DNA from: CBDAUN01 sp965200645
GTDB lineage: Bacteria; Pseudomonadota; Gammaproteobacteria; Arenicellales; JAJDZL01
Length of the DNA stretch: 64,000 nt
Assembly: GCA_965200645.1 (NCBI GenBank)
Contig: CBDAUN010000003.1
Span: 744,001 to 808,000, forward strand
Reading direction: 5' to 3'
Positions within the stretch are counted from its first letter, which is position 1; each line of letters begins with the position of its first letter. The translations under genes and the position numbers were made by a program. Shown here piece after piece: positions 24,452-32,119 of this stretch. The notes beneath the pieces were generated by a model that was not told the origin of the DNA, ran no database searches, and saw only the letters and a program-made list of their open reading frames with translations.

Positions 24452-24570
24452 TTTCGGTGAATTGACGGTTTGATTCAAAAATAGACTCAAACTAAAAGGT
24501 TTACAATACTTAAGTTGCGTTGGTGAGTTGCCTGGCATTGACTGAGTGATTGCTCAACAATTCACCGAAA
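24452..24570. repeat. 119-bp segment bounded by perfect 13-bp inverted repeats
   Basis: TTTCGGTGAATTG (24452-24464) and CAATTCACCGAAA (24558-24570) are perfect inverted copies with 93 bp between them. The size is like a miniature inverted-repeat element, but no target-site duplication is visible at the flanks and no second copy was noticed in the window. Confidence 0.5.
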
Positions 24571-24677
24571 AGGACCTAGACGATTGCAGATCTTGAGTCG
24601 ACCTGACATCCAATCATTCAGGCTCAGGGATGTACCCGTTCATCGCTTCATGGTGGTCACGGGTTGCGTTGCATTCG

Positions 24678-24701
24678 ACTTCGTGTGAGTCACTACGAAG
24701 T
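24678..24701. promoter_or_regulatory. Palindrome upstream of rpn
   Basis: ACTTCGT (24678-24684) and ACGAAGT (24695-24701) flank GTGAGTCAC, itself a dyad, giving an almost fully symmetric 24-bp site about 95 bases before the rpn start. It could be an autoregulatory site or an mRNA leader hairpin. Confidence 0.4.
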
Positions 24702-24796
24702 GGTTGTATTCAACTTCAGTCAAGCATGGTCAACCTCAACCTCTGACGTACATCTTTTTTACCAACCGTACGAGTCTAACGATTAGGAGAGTCCAA

Positions 24797-25792
24797 TTGA
24801 GTTCTAAAACCACAACCGACAACCCTGCTTCGAGGATGCCGTATCACGATCTGTTTTTCAAAGATGTATTAGCGTCGTTTCCCGGCTTACGCCAGGAACT
24901 GGTCGTACTGTCACTGCCCAGTGCATTACGGTCGGAACTTGATACCGACCACATTGATTATCAAACCGAGATTTTAGGCAGTGGCTGGCAGGTGGAACTT
25001 CGTCCTGATGGACTGATGTCCATGAAGATCAACCAGGCCAGCGAAGCAGATCCTCGGGTACAGTTCGTGCTTGAATTCAAAAGTCATCCGGACTCCCATA
25101 CAATCGATCAGGTGGCAAGGTATATGTACAGAGTCGGTTACGAGCAAACCGATGCCCTGGTGATGGCGGTGGTGGTGTATCACGGTGAACAGCACTGGCA
25201 GTTTGATACGCTACATCCTGCTTCGTTAAAACTGTTGTCCGAAGAACTGCGTCAGCACGATACCAAGTCACTGCACTTTCGAGTGCTGTTTGTCAATTTA
25301 ATGGACGAGCCAGTGGCTAAGGTTGCACAGGATTTGAAGTTTGCCTCGGTATTTTATATTCTTACACATATATGGCACTTGGACGATGCAGTGGTGGGCC
25401 AGATGTTACGTCTGGCGTCTGAAAAGTTACATGGCATGGCGGGTTACGATTCGTTGTGTGCCTCCATGGTGGCCTATGTCAGTCAGCGGGACCCGAAGTA
25501 TAAAAGTCGTGAGCGACTGATAGAGATTGAGAAACTGAATGTTGAACCGGACAAGAGAATCATGACAAAAGTTTTAACCATTTTAGATGCCTACACTTTG
25601 CAAGACAGACTAGAAGCTAGACAAGAAGGAATACAAGAAGGTAGACAGGAAGGTAGACAGGAAGGTAGACAGGAGATTGCAGAGAGTTTACTTCGCGACA
25701 ATTTAGACGATTCGTTTGTTGTCAAGCACAGTGGTCTATCGCCGGATGATGTTTCCGAGCTGCGGCATAAGTTGAACGGAGCTGGTTCGTAA
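24797..25792 (+). CDS. Rpn-family recombination-promoting nuclease / putative transposase
   Basis: Rpn proteins (YhgA-like) are PD-(D/E)XK nucleases reported to promote RecA-independent recombination. The 331-residue protein opens with PYHDLFFKDVL. The probable active site is Asp71 in RPDG and Glu93-x-Lys95 in VLEFKSHPD, then the family-like TIDQVARYMYRVGY. The C terminus carries the repetitive QEGRQEGRQEG stretch common in this family. I chose the TTG at 24797 because AGGAGA lies six bases upstream; the open frame continues further 5' and an ATG exists at residue 14. It is convergent with the acyl-CoA synthetase gene and its 3' third is repeated downstream in broken form. Confidence 0.82.
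   Translation: MSSKTTTDNPASRMPYHDLFFKDVLASFPGLRQELVVLSLPSALRSELDTDHIDYQTEILGSGWQVELRPDGLMSMKINQASEADPRVQFVLEFKSHPDSHTIDQVARYMYRVGYEQTDALVMAVVVYHGEQHWQFDTLHPASLKLLSEELRQHDTKSLHFRVLFVNLMDEPVAKVAQDLKFASVFYILTHIWHLDDAVVGQMLRLASEKLHGMAGYDSLCASMVAYVSQRDPKYKSRERLIEIEKLNVEPDKRIMTKVLTILDAYTLQDRLEARQEGIQEGRQEGRQEGRQEIAESLLRDNLDDSFVVKHSGLSPDDVSELRHKLNGAGS
25637..25672 (+). repeat. Three 12-bp tandem repeats in rpn
   Basis: GAAGGTAGACAG occurs three times in a row (25637, 25649, 25661), encoding EGRQ units. The downstream copy of this region has a single unit (26110-26121) followed directly by TAG. The repeat is a simple slippage target within coding DNA. Confidence 0.9.
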
Positions 25793-25879
25793 AGATACGG
25801 AACGTCTCTGATTTGCCGTATTTATGCTTTGAATAGTTAACTCGATAAGACTGACGCAAGGCAAAGCCATATTTCTAGA

Positions 25880-25900
25880 CTTCCGACATTTAGCCGGAAG
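25880..25900. repeat. Hairpin in the rpn / acyl-CoA synthetase spacer, copy 1
   Basis: CTTCCG (25880-25885) and CGGAAG (25895-25900) pair around a 9-nt loop between convergent 3' ends, so it may act as a terminator. It matches the second copy at 26330-26350 apart from a few bases. Confidence 0.6.
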
Positions 25901-26014
25901 ATAAGAAGAAATCAACTTGAACCTTCTATTGAGCGAACACGTAATTCGTTTCGACATGCCTAACCTGTGGTAGTTAAGGGAAGTTCATCAATATATTCTA
26001 TGTGACGAGGATAT

Positions 26015-26242
26015 GTTGAACCGAACAAAAGAATCATGACAAAAGTTTTAACCATTTTAGATGCATACACTCTGCAAGACAGACAAGAAGCTAGACAAGA
26101 AGGAATACAGGAAGGTAGACAGTAGATTGCAGAGAGTTTACTTCGCGACAATTTAGACGATTCGTTTGTTGTCAAGCACAGTGGTCTATCGCCGGATGAT
26201 GTTTCCGAACTGCGGCATAAGTTGAACGGAGCTGGTTCGTAA
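26015..26242 (+). pseudogene. Broken second copy of the rpn 3' end
   Basis: This segment repeats 25541-25792 of rpn at high identity but has no start or nuclease domain. It also carries a TAG directly after GAAGGTAGACAG (26122-26124) in the rpn frame. Nothing suggests it is expressed as a useful protein. Confidence 0.88.
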
Positions 26243-26329
26243 AGATCCAGAATGTCTCTGATTTGTTGTTTCTATTCTTTGAATAGTTAACTCGATATGA
26301 TTGACGCTAGGCAAAGACATATTGCTTGA

Positions 26330-26350
26330 CTTCCGACATTTAGTCGGAAG
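26330..26350. repeat. Hairpin in the rpn / acyl-CoA synthetase spacer, copy 2
   Basis: CTTCCGAC (26330-26337) and GTCGGAAG (26343-26350) form a perfect 8-bp stem with loop ATTTA. Its left arm plus flank (26326-26340) recurs at 24139-24153, exactly where copy A of the synthetase fragment ends. Confidence 0.65.
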
Positions 26351-26361
26351 ATAAGAAGAAA

Positions 26362-28005
26362 TTAACTTGAACCTTCCATCGAGCGAGCACGTAATTCGTT
26401 TCGACGTACCTTACCTGTGGTAGTTAAGGGAAGTTCATCAATATATTCTATGTGACGAGGATATTCATACGCTGCCAACTGTGACCGCACCGAATGCTGA
26501 ATTTCGCTGGTAAGTTCGTCCTCAGCTCGATAACCTTCGTTAAGGACGACAAAAGCCTTAACAGCCTCACCCCGTAATTCGTCCGGCACGCCAATCACGG
26601 CAACTTGAGCGATGGCAGGATGCTTCATTAAACAGTCTTCGATTTCACCTGGACCGATTCGATACCCTGCGCTTGAAATTACATCATCCTTGCGACCCAC
26701 GAACCATATATATCCATCCTCATCCTTAAATCCGGTATCACCCGTCCCCCACCAAGAACCAATGTACTTACCTTTCGTAGCTTCGTCGTTATTCCAATAA
26801 CCCAAGACCATCACAGGGTCGTCACGGTCGGCTGCCAGCTCACCTATTTCATTGCTTGCTAAGGCATTGCCCTCTTCGTCCACCGCCTCGACTCGATGAC
26901 CCGGATAGGTCTTGCCGATCGAGCCAGGGCGAACTGGCATCACCTCAGCACAATTCCCGGCGATGTAATTGAATTCAGTTTGAGCCCACATCTCATTGAT
27001 TTCGATACCGAATGCTTCGATTCCCCAGTGATACAATTGAGCACCTAGCGACTCGCCTGCTGACATAATCGAGCGCATATTGATATCGTATTTTTCCGAC
27101 ATTTTTGTCACTTGTCGCAACATCTTTAATGCTGTAGGTGGAATGAAAGCATTTCGAACCTGGTATTTTTCCAAGAGATAACACGCCTTCTCTGGGTCGA
27201 ATTTGCCCCCATCAAATCCAAGAACAGGTACTCCGTAATATAGTGACGGAAGTAGTCCGTCCAGTAGACCCCCCGTCCATGCCCAATCTGCTGGGGTCCA
27301 GAACACGTCATGTTCCTGTGGAAAGAAGTTGTGTGATAACTCAAATCCAGGTAAATTGCCAATGAGACACCGATGTGCAGCCAATGCACCTTTAGGCGGA
27401 CCGGTTGTTCCGGAAGTGTAAACTAGATACGCTGGGTCTTCTGCTAATGTACGAACCGGCTGAAGGTTGTTATTGGCGTTATGAAGATCACTCCAGAACC
27501 CTTTGTCTCCGTCACAACTCATTACTGTCTCAAGTTCCGGTAGTTCACTGCGAATTGAGTCAACCATATCTAGGTGTGCATCATCCGTAATGACTAACTT
27601 AGTACCACTGTCGCGAAGTCGATAACTGACAGCATCCGGGCCGAACAGAACAGATAGGGGAAGCGCTACCGCACCTAGTTTGTAAATTGCTATATGAGCG
27701 ATCGCAGTCTCCTGTCGCTGTGGCAAGATCAAACCAACTCGATCTCCCTTCTCTATCCCGTAATGCTTTAGCACATTACCGAATTGATCGGACAAACGCT
27801 TCAACTGCGAAAAGGTAAGTTGATAACTGTCTCCACGTTCATTTTCACAATAAATTGCCAATTCACCGCCTGCGGTGTTCGCATGTCGGTCGCAGACTAC
27901 ATCTGCAATGTTGAAGTATTGAGGCACATCCCAACGAAATCTATGGTAGATTGCATCCCAATCTCCCCACTCGGGTCGAATTAATCTAAATTTGTCGTTT
28001 TTCAC
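26362..28005 (-). CDS. Acyl-CoA synthetase (AMP-forming), ACSM/acetyl-CoA synthetase-like
   Basis: This is an ANL-superfamily ligase that makes acyl-CoA from an acid, ATP and CoA. The 547-residue protein has the P-loop YTSGTTGPPKGALAAHR, the WTPADWAWTGGL region, the adenine motif (WAQTEFNY), GDTGFKDEDGYIWFVGRKDDVISSAGYRIGPGEIE, and the C-terminal catalytic lysine in TTGKVRRNELR. It resembles medium-chain or short-chain synthetases; the acid is unknown. A GTG start follows the upstream gene's TAA directly. It is the intact parent of two broken fragments at 23740 and 25903. Confidence 0.88.
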   Translation of the reverse strand: MKNDKFRLIRPEWGDWDAIYHRFRWDVPQYFNIADVVCDRHANTAGGELAIYCENERGDSYQLTFSQLKRLSDQFGNVLKHYGIEKGDRVGLILPQRQETAIAHIAIYKLGAVALPLSVLFGPDAVSYRLRDSGTKLVITDDAHLDMVDSIRSELPELETVMSCDGDKGFWSDLHNANNNLQPVRTLAEDPAYLVYTSGTTGPPKGALAAHRCLIGNLPGFELSHNFFPQEHDVFWTPADWAWTGGLLDGLLPSLYYGVPVLGFDGGKFDPEKACYLLEKYQVRNAFIPPTALKMLRQVTKMSEKYDINMRSIMSAGESLGAQLYHWGIEAFGIEINEMWAQTEFNYIAGNCAEVMPVRPGSIGKTYPGHRVEAVDEEGNALASNEIGELAADRDDPVMVLGYWNNDEATKGKYIGSWWGTGDTGFKDEDGYIWFVGRKDDVISSAGYRIGPGEIEDCLMKHPAIAQVAVIGVPDELRGEAVKAFVVLNEGYRAEDELTSEIQHSVRSQLAAYEYPRHIEYIDELPLTTTGKVRRNELRARSMEGSS

Positions 28006-29310
28006 TTACCAGTACCGAAGAGCTTCAGAGTAAAGTTTGTGCAGATCAGATTCCATTATCGTACACGGTGCATTATCCAGCAGTCTCTGTTGTTTATACG
28101 CGCCTTGGCTGAGACCATCAATATCTGTTTCACCATATCCGATGTCAGATATGCCATTAGGCATGTTAGTGTCGCGCATCATCACCGTCAGCCTGTCAGC
28201 CAAAAACTCACCAACTTCGTTGCCGCCAACATCGTTAGATTCCTCCCCTAACAATTGAGCTCCTGCCAAATGTCTGTCCGGCTGAGTCTGTGCAGTAAAG
28301 CGAAAGGCAGCCGGAGCATTCACGATGACAGAAATTCCATGAGGAACCAACGCGTGTCCCTGCGGGTAGCCATCGGGGCAGTAGTCGCGAACCATCCCTG
28401 CAACCGAATAGGACATTCCATGCGGCAGATGAACTCCGCTATTGCCAAAGGCAATTCCAGCAAGAGTAGCTGCCAGCATCATTCCATGCCTTGCTTCCGA
28501 ATCCGAAGAATCATTGACCGCACGAATCAAATACTCCCCGCACAATCGAAGTGCCTCTTTACAGCCTACATCACTGTACGGATTTGAACCTTGACTTAAT
28601 GGACGGGTTGTAGATTCAGGCGGCTTTCGACTCGTGTAAGGTCTTGCGGTATATGACTCCAGGGCATGAGAAAGCACATCAAAACCACTTGCTGCGACCA
28701 CTTGTGCAGGCAGTGTCTCGGTTGTGTTTGGATCAATAATTGCTTTGGTTGGTTTTAACTTTGCTGAAGCAATACCTGTTTTCGCTTGAAGTGCTAGAAA
28801 ATCAAATACAGCAATTCCGGTACACTCACTTCCAGTCCCCGAAGTTGTAGGACAGGCTATGTGCGGTGCAAGGTTACCTGGAACACGTATACCCTTTCCA
28901 ATTGGTAGATTGACATAGTCCAAGAAATCAGCCGGATAACTGCTGTACAGATTTGCTGCCTTGCAGGTATCGATAACCGAACCCCCACCGATAGATACAA
29001 ACCCATCAAATTTACCTCTCGCAGCAAATTCTGTAGCTGCCTGAAACGATGCATCAGTGGGTTCAATACTCACTTCATCGTAGACTTCGAAATTGATATT
29101 TTTCTTGGATAGATTGGAAATTGCCTCATAAACCGGCTCCACTTGTCTTACGACCGGATCGGTAAACAACCCTATTCGTGTCATTCCCAATTCTTGAATA
29201 TCGAATGCCAACTCACCTAGCGCCCCAGGACCAAACTTGATGGGATTGAAGTCCACGGTGAATATTGATTCGTTTCCTTCGATTAACTGGTAATGATGAC
29301 AACAAACCAT
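28006..29310 (-). CDS. Hydroxyacid-oxoacid transhydrogenase (iron-containing alcohol dehydrogenase family)
   Basis: This enzyme moves hydride between 4-hydroxybutyrate and 2-oxoglutarate, giving succinate semialdehyde and 2-hydroxyglutarate without free NAD. The 434-residue protein matches the ADHFE1-type subgroup closely: VEPTD-like IEPTDASFQAATEFA, VSIGGGSVIDTCKAANLYSS, DFLDYVNLPIGKG, PTTSGTGSECTGIAVFD, ASGFDVLSHALESYTARPY and VHLPHGMSYSV, with the iron-ligand Asp/His residues in the last three. The initial MVCCHHYQL reads like the family N terminus. It abuts the acyl-CoA synthetase (stop next to start). Confidence 0.87.
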   Translation of the reverse strand: MVCCHHYQLIEGNESIFTVDFNPIKFGPGALGELAFDIQELGMTRIGLFTDPVVRQVEPVYEAISNLSKKNINFEVYDEVSIEPTDASFQAATEFAARGKFDGFVSIGGGSVIDTCKAANLYSSYPADFLDYVNLPIGKGIRVPGNLAPHIACPTTSGTGSECTGIAVFDFLALQAKTGIASAKLKPTKAIIDPNTTETLPAQVVAASGFDVLSHALESYTARPYTSRKPPESTTRPLSQGSNPYSDVGCKEALRLCGEYLIRAVNDSSDSEARHGMMLAATLAGIAFGNSGVHLPHGMSYSVAGMVRDYCPDGYPQGHALVPHGISVIVNAPAAFRFTAQTQPDRHLAGAQLLGEESNDVGGNEVGEFLADRLTVMMRDTNMPNGISDIGYGETDIDGLSQGAYKQQRLLDNAPCTIMESDLHKLYSEALRYW

Positions 29311-29334
29311 ATTTTGATGACTAGCTGAAGTGAC

Positions 29335-30618
29335 CTACTGAGAATTAGCTAGAGCTTGATCCAAATCCCATAAAATATCTTCAAGAGTTTCTAAACCCAC
29401 CGAAACTCTAACCATGTTTGGCAGTACTCCTGCCGCAATTTGCTCCTCTTCACTCATTTGTCGATGTGTCGTAGATGCAGGATGAACTACCAATGTCTTG
29501 GCATCGCCAACATTAGCCAAATGACTCATAAAGTTTACTGATTCAATAAACTTAACACATGCATCTGAACCACCCTTTATTCCGAAACTCATGATGGCGC
29601 CTGATCCTTTGGATAAATACTTACGAGCCATGTCGTTGTAACGGTCAGTCTTAAGGCCAGGGTAACCAACCCACTCCACCGCAGCGTGGCCCTGAAGAAA
29701 TTCAGCCACTCCCATCCCATTACTACAATGCCGGTCCATACGCACTGGAAGAGTTTCAAGTCCCTGAAGAAACAAAAACGAATTAAAAGGACTTAGCGCT
29801 GGACCAAATGTACGAAGTATTTCACAGCGAGCCTTCATGGTGTATCCAAAATCACCGAAGGTTTCGTAAAATCGCACACCATGGTAACCTTCCGAAGGTT
29901 CCGTCATTGTCGGAAACTTGCCGTTATCCCAGGGAAAGTTGCCTGATTCGACCAACACTCCTCCAATTGAAGTGCCATGTCCACAAATGAATTTTGTGGC
30001 AGAGTGAACAATAATGTCTGCTCCATGGTTAAAGGGCTGAAACAAGTATGGGGTGGCAAACGTATTGTCCACTACAAGCGGTATTCCTGCATCTGTTGCG
30101 ATTTCTGCTATACGATCAAAATCTGGGATGTTCCCTACAGGATTGCCGATAGTTTCGACATAAAGGCACTTTGTATCCTTTGATATTGCTTCTTCATATT
30201 CTTGCGGATTGTCAGGATTGACAAACTTAGTCTTAATTCCTAGTTTTCGAAAGTTAACCGCAAACTGGGTGTGTGTACCACCGTATAGATTCTTTGACGA
30301 TACAATTTCGTCTCCGGCTTCCAAAATGTTCAACAGCGCCACCATTTGCGCAGCCATTCCGGAAGACACGGCAACTGCTGAGCGTCCTCCTTCTAAAGCT
30401 GCCATGCGCTGTTCAAATACTGCATTGGTTGGATTCATCAACCTGGAATAGACATTGCCGAAAGTCTGCAGATTAAACAGGCTTGCAGCATGATCTGCGC
30501 TGTCAAAAACATAAGCTGCCGTTTGATAGATTGGGGCGGCCCGTGATCCAGTAACCGGATCCGGCAGTTGACCGGCGTGCATGCACAAAGTCTCGAATCC
30601 GTATTTATGGTCCGTCAT
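29335..30618 (-). CDS. metY: O-acetylhomoserine aminocarboxypropyltransferase (MetY-like)
   Basis: This PLP enzyme makes homocysteine (or methionine) from O-acetylhomoserine and sulfide (or methanethiol). The 427-residue protein shows the Cys/Met-metabolism fold: FETLCMHAGQLPDPVTGSRAAPIYQTAAYVFDSADHAA, SGMAAQMVALLNI, LYVETIGNPVGNIPD, and the PLP lysine in HSATKFICGHGTSIGG. The C terminus HPASTTHRQMSEEEQIAAGV fixes the subfamily. It follows the CoA-binding gene by 16 bases, a pairing seen in other proteobacteria. Together with the homocysteine methyltransferase near 21 kb it could support methionine synthesis. Confidence 0.9.
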   Translation of the reverse strand: MTDHKYGFETLCMHAGQLPDPVTGSRAAPIYQTAAYVFDSADHAASLFNLQTFGNVYSRLMNPTNAVFEQRMAALEGGRSAVAVSSGMAAQMVALLNILEAGDEIVSSKNLYGGTHTQFAVNFRKLGIKTKFVNPDNPQEYEEAISKDTKCLYVETIGNPVGNIPDFDRIAEIATDAGIPLVVDNTFATPYLFQPFNHGADIIVHSATKFICGHGTSIGGVLVESGNFPWDNGKFPTMTEPSEGYHGVRFYETFGDFGYTMKARCEILRTFGPALSPFNSFLFLQGLETLPVRMDRHCSNGMGVAEFLQGHAAVEWVGYPGLKTDRYNDMARKYLSKGSGAIMSFGIKGGSDACVKFIESVNFMSHLANVGDAKTLVVHPASTTHRQMSEEEQIAAGVLPNMVRVSVGLETLEDILWDLDQALANSQ

Positions 30619-30634
30619 GTTGTCTTGCCGTAAA

Positions 30635-31135
30635 TTAGGGTAACCACTTGGGGCGTGCAGAGGAAATCACTGCTGTATCAACACCGATAAAGTTCAGTCC
30701 GCCAAATAGTCGGGCATGCTCAATTTTCATGCACCTGTTCATCACCACTTCCAAGCCACCATTAGTTGCTGTTATTCCAGCATCCTCATTCTCAATTCCC
30801 AGCTGCATCCACAGCACCTTAGCACCTACTCGAACTGCAGACTCAGCAATCGGTTTAACTACTTCTGCTCTTTGAAAAACGTCTACCACATCAATTTCAG
30901 TCGGAACATCCTCTATGGCTGCATAGCACTTTTGGCCAAGTATTTCATCATAGTTGGGATTGACTGGAATGATTTCGTATCCATGCTCCTGCATGTACTT
31001 GGCCGCGAAGAAACTGGGCCGATACCATCTTGCCGACAGTCCAACTACTGCTATTTTGCTGTACAACTTTAGGATAGATCGCAACGATTCTATGTCGTCT
31101 TTTCTAACTGATTGGTTTTTGGGTAAATCCGTCAT
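30635..31135 (-). CDS. CoA-binding domain protein (YccU-like)
   Basis: This is a small Rossmann-type protein of the CoA_binding_2 family (166 residues). It shows YSKIAVVGLSARWYRPSFFAAKYMQEHGYEIIPVNPNYDEILGQKCYAAIEDVP, then VDVVDVFQRAEVVKPIAESAVRVGAKVLWMQLGI and a late conserved NRCMKIEH. I place the start at the ATG at 31135, which overlaps the upstream stop as ATGA; a longer upstream frame adds residues foreign to the family. The family has no firm biochemical role; the tie to metY is by neighbourhood. Confidence 0.85.
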   Translation of the reverse strand: MTDLPKNQSVRKDDIESLRSILKLYSKIAVVGLSARWYRPSFFAAKYMQEHGYEIIPVNPNYDEILGQKCYAAIEDVPTEIDVVDVFQRAEVVKPIAESAVRVGAKVLWMQLGIENEDAGITATNGGLEVVMNRCMKIEHARLFGGLNFIGVDTAVISSARPKWLP

Positions 31136-31683
31136 TCCAGTTGCCCGAGTTCGAAAAACTCCCCGCTGCTCCATACTCCAAACACAGTCCTATCATCAGT
31201 GTTTCGCTCGACACCAAGCTCTACCAACTGGTAGTACACACTTCTAGCAATTAAACCCATCAAACCATTTCTAACTTCAATATAGGGTGCCGGTTGACCA
31301 TCATCAGTAGTTTTCACGAAAATGTGATGTTCGCTATTGGCAAGTATGACATCATCGGTGCGCGTTCGAAAATATAAATTTTGGTCTTTTCCTGAACCTG
31401 TTTCTTCCAGTTCTACGATGATGAAAGGAGCATCTTCTACTTCAATCCGCAGTTTTTCCGCTGGAGTAACAAGATAGTGTTCGCCATCAGTTTCCTTGCG
31501 CAATACAGTCGAAAATAGTCTGACCAGTCTTTGTCGTCCAATCGGTGAATCCATATAGAACCACGTGCCATCACGTGCAATTCGAATGTCAATATCACCA
31601 CAAAATTCCGGACTCCACAGGTGTACCGGCGGTAGCCCACCCTTTGATATTTGCGTAACTAATTTCGCGGGGTCGGAACTCAA
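31132..31683 (-). CDS. DUF1285 protein
   Basis: This is a 183-residue conserved protein of unknown function. The diagnostic stretch PPVHLWSPEFCGDIDIRIARDGTWFYMDSPIGRQRLVRLFSTVLR matches DUF1285, and the later DAPFIIVELEETG and SEHHIFV are also typical. The start is a TTG one base after the thioesterase stop codon. The 3' end overlaps the CoA-binding gene by four bases, so it is inside a tightly packed operon of acyl-CoA-related genes. Confidence 0.85.
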   Translation of the reverse strand: MSSDPAKLVTQISKGGLPPVHLWSPEFCGDIDIRIARDGTWFYMDSPIGRQRLVRLFSTVLRKETDGEHYLVTPAEKLRIEVEDAPFIIVELEETGSGKDQNLYFRTRTDDVILANSEHHIFVKTTDDGQPAPYIEVRNGLMGLIARSVYYQLVELGVERNTDDRTVFGVWSSGEFFELGQLE

Positions 31684-31684
31684 T

Positions 31685-32098
31685 TCAACTCTCGCTGGAG
31701 TGAACTATCGGCCGTGGCTTGCGACTTTCGTCAATAGCGACAAATGTGAACAAGCCCACCGTCACGCGTTCAGTTGTCCCAGTAAATCTTCGACGCACCC
31801 ACGCTTCTACACGTACCGCAATAGATGTATTCCCGACCCTTTCCGTTTTGCAATAGCAACTAACAACATCACCGACAAATACTGGCAAATGAAACGTCAT
31901 CCCATCCACTGCTACCGTCGCGACCCGTCCTCCAGCTACTTCGACTGCATGAATGCCACCGGCAATATCCATTTGCGACATGATCCATCCACCAAATATG
32001 TCACCACTAGGATTTGCGTTTGATGGCATCGCAATAGTTCTAAGCGATGCCTCACCTGACGGCAAGCCGGAATTCTCTGAGTTGCTATCAACTGTCAA
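31685..32098 (-). CDS. Acyl-CoA thioesterase (YciA-type hotdog)
   Basis: This is a hotdog-fold hydrolase of acyl-CoA. The 137-residue protein carries ASLRTIAMPSNANPSGDIFGGWIMSQMDIAGGIHAVEVAGGRVATVAVDGMTFHLPVFVGDVVSCY, with the NPSGDIFGGW active-site helix of the YciA/ACOT class. The start is a TTG with no clear ribosome-binding site. In the operon it could release CoA or trim stalled acyl-CoA made by the nearby ligases. Confidence 0.87.
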   Translation of the reverse strand: MTVDSNSENSGLPSGEASLRTIAMPSNANPSGDIFGGWIMSQMDIAGGIHAVEVAGGRVATVAVDGMTFHLPVFVGDVVSCYCKTERVGNTSIAVRVEAWVRRRFTGTTERVTVGLFTFVAIDESRKPRPIVHSSES

Positions 32099-32119
32099 TG
32101 TAGTCGATACGGGTTCGAA

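Larger units (their letters stand above)
24139..24796. other. Non-coding stretch upstream of the rpn gene
   Basis: This interval of about 660 bp has no recognisable gene. It opens with a 15-base copy (24139-24153) of the left hairpin arm found between the rpn and acyl-CoA synthetase 3' ends, then contains a pair of 13-bp inverted repeats (24452-24570) and a palindrome (24678-24701). The remainder is unassigned and looks like scrambled accessory DNA. Confidence 0.5.
25541..26464. repeat. Direct tandem duplication of the rpn 3' end / acyl-CoA synthetase 3' end junction
   Basis: Unit 1 (25541-26014) and unit 2 (26015-26464) are consecutive direct copies. Each contains the last part of rpn, a spacer with a hairpin, and about 110 bp of the acyl-CoA synthetase 3' end. 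They differ by scattered substitutions and by two 12-bp units missing from unit 2. The joint is at GAGGATAT followed by GTTGAACCG. Unit 1 ends in a broken synthetase fragment (copy B); unit 2 runs into the intact gene. Confidence 0.92.

Noticed and set aside
25616..25680. CRISPR-like short repeats near rpn
   Set aside because: The three 12-bp units are contiguous with no spacers and encode the EGRQ repeats of the protein.
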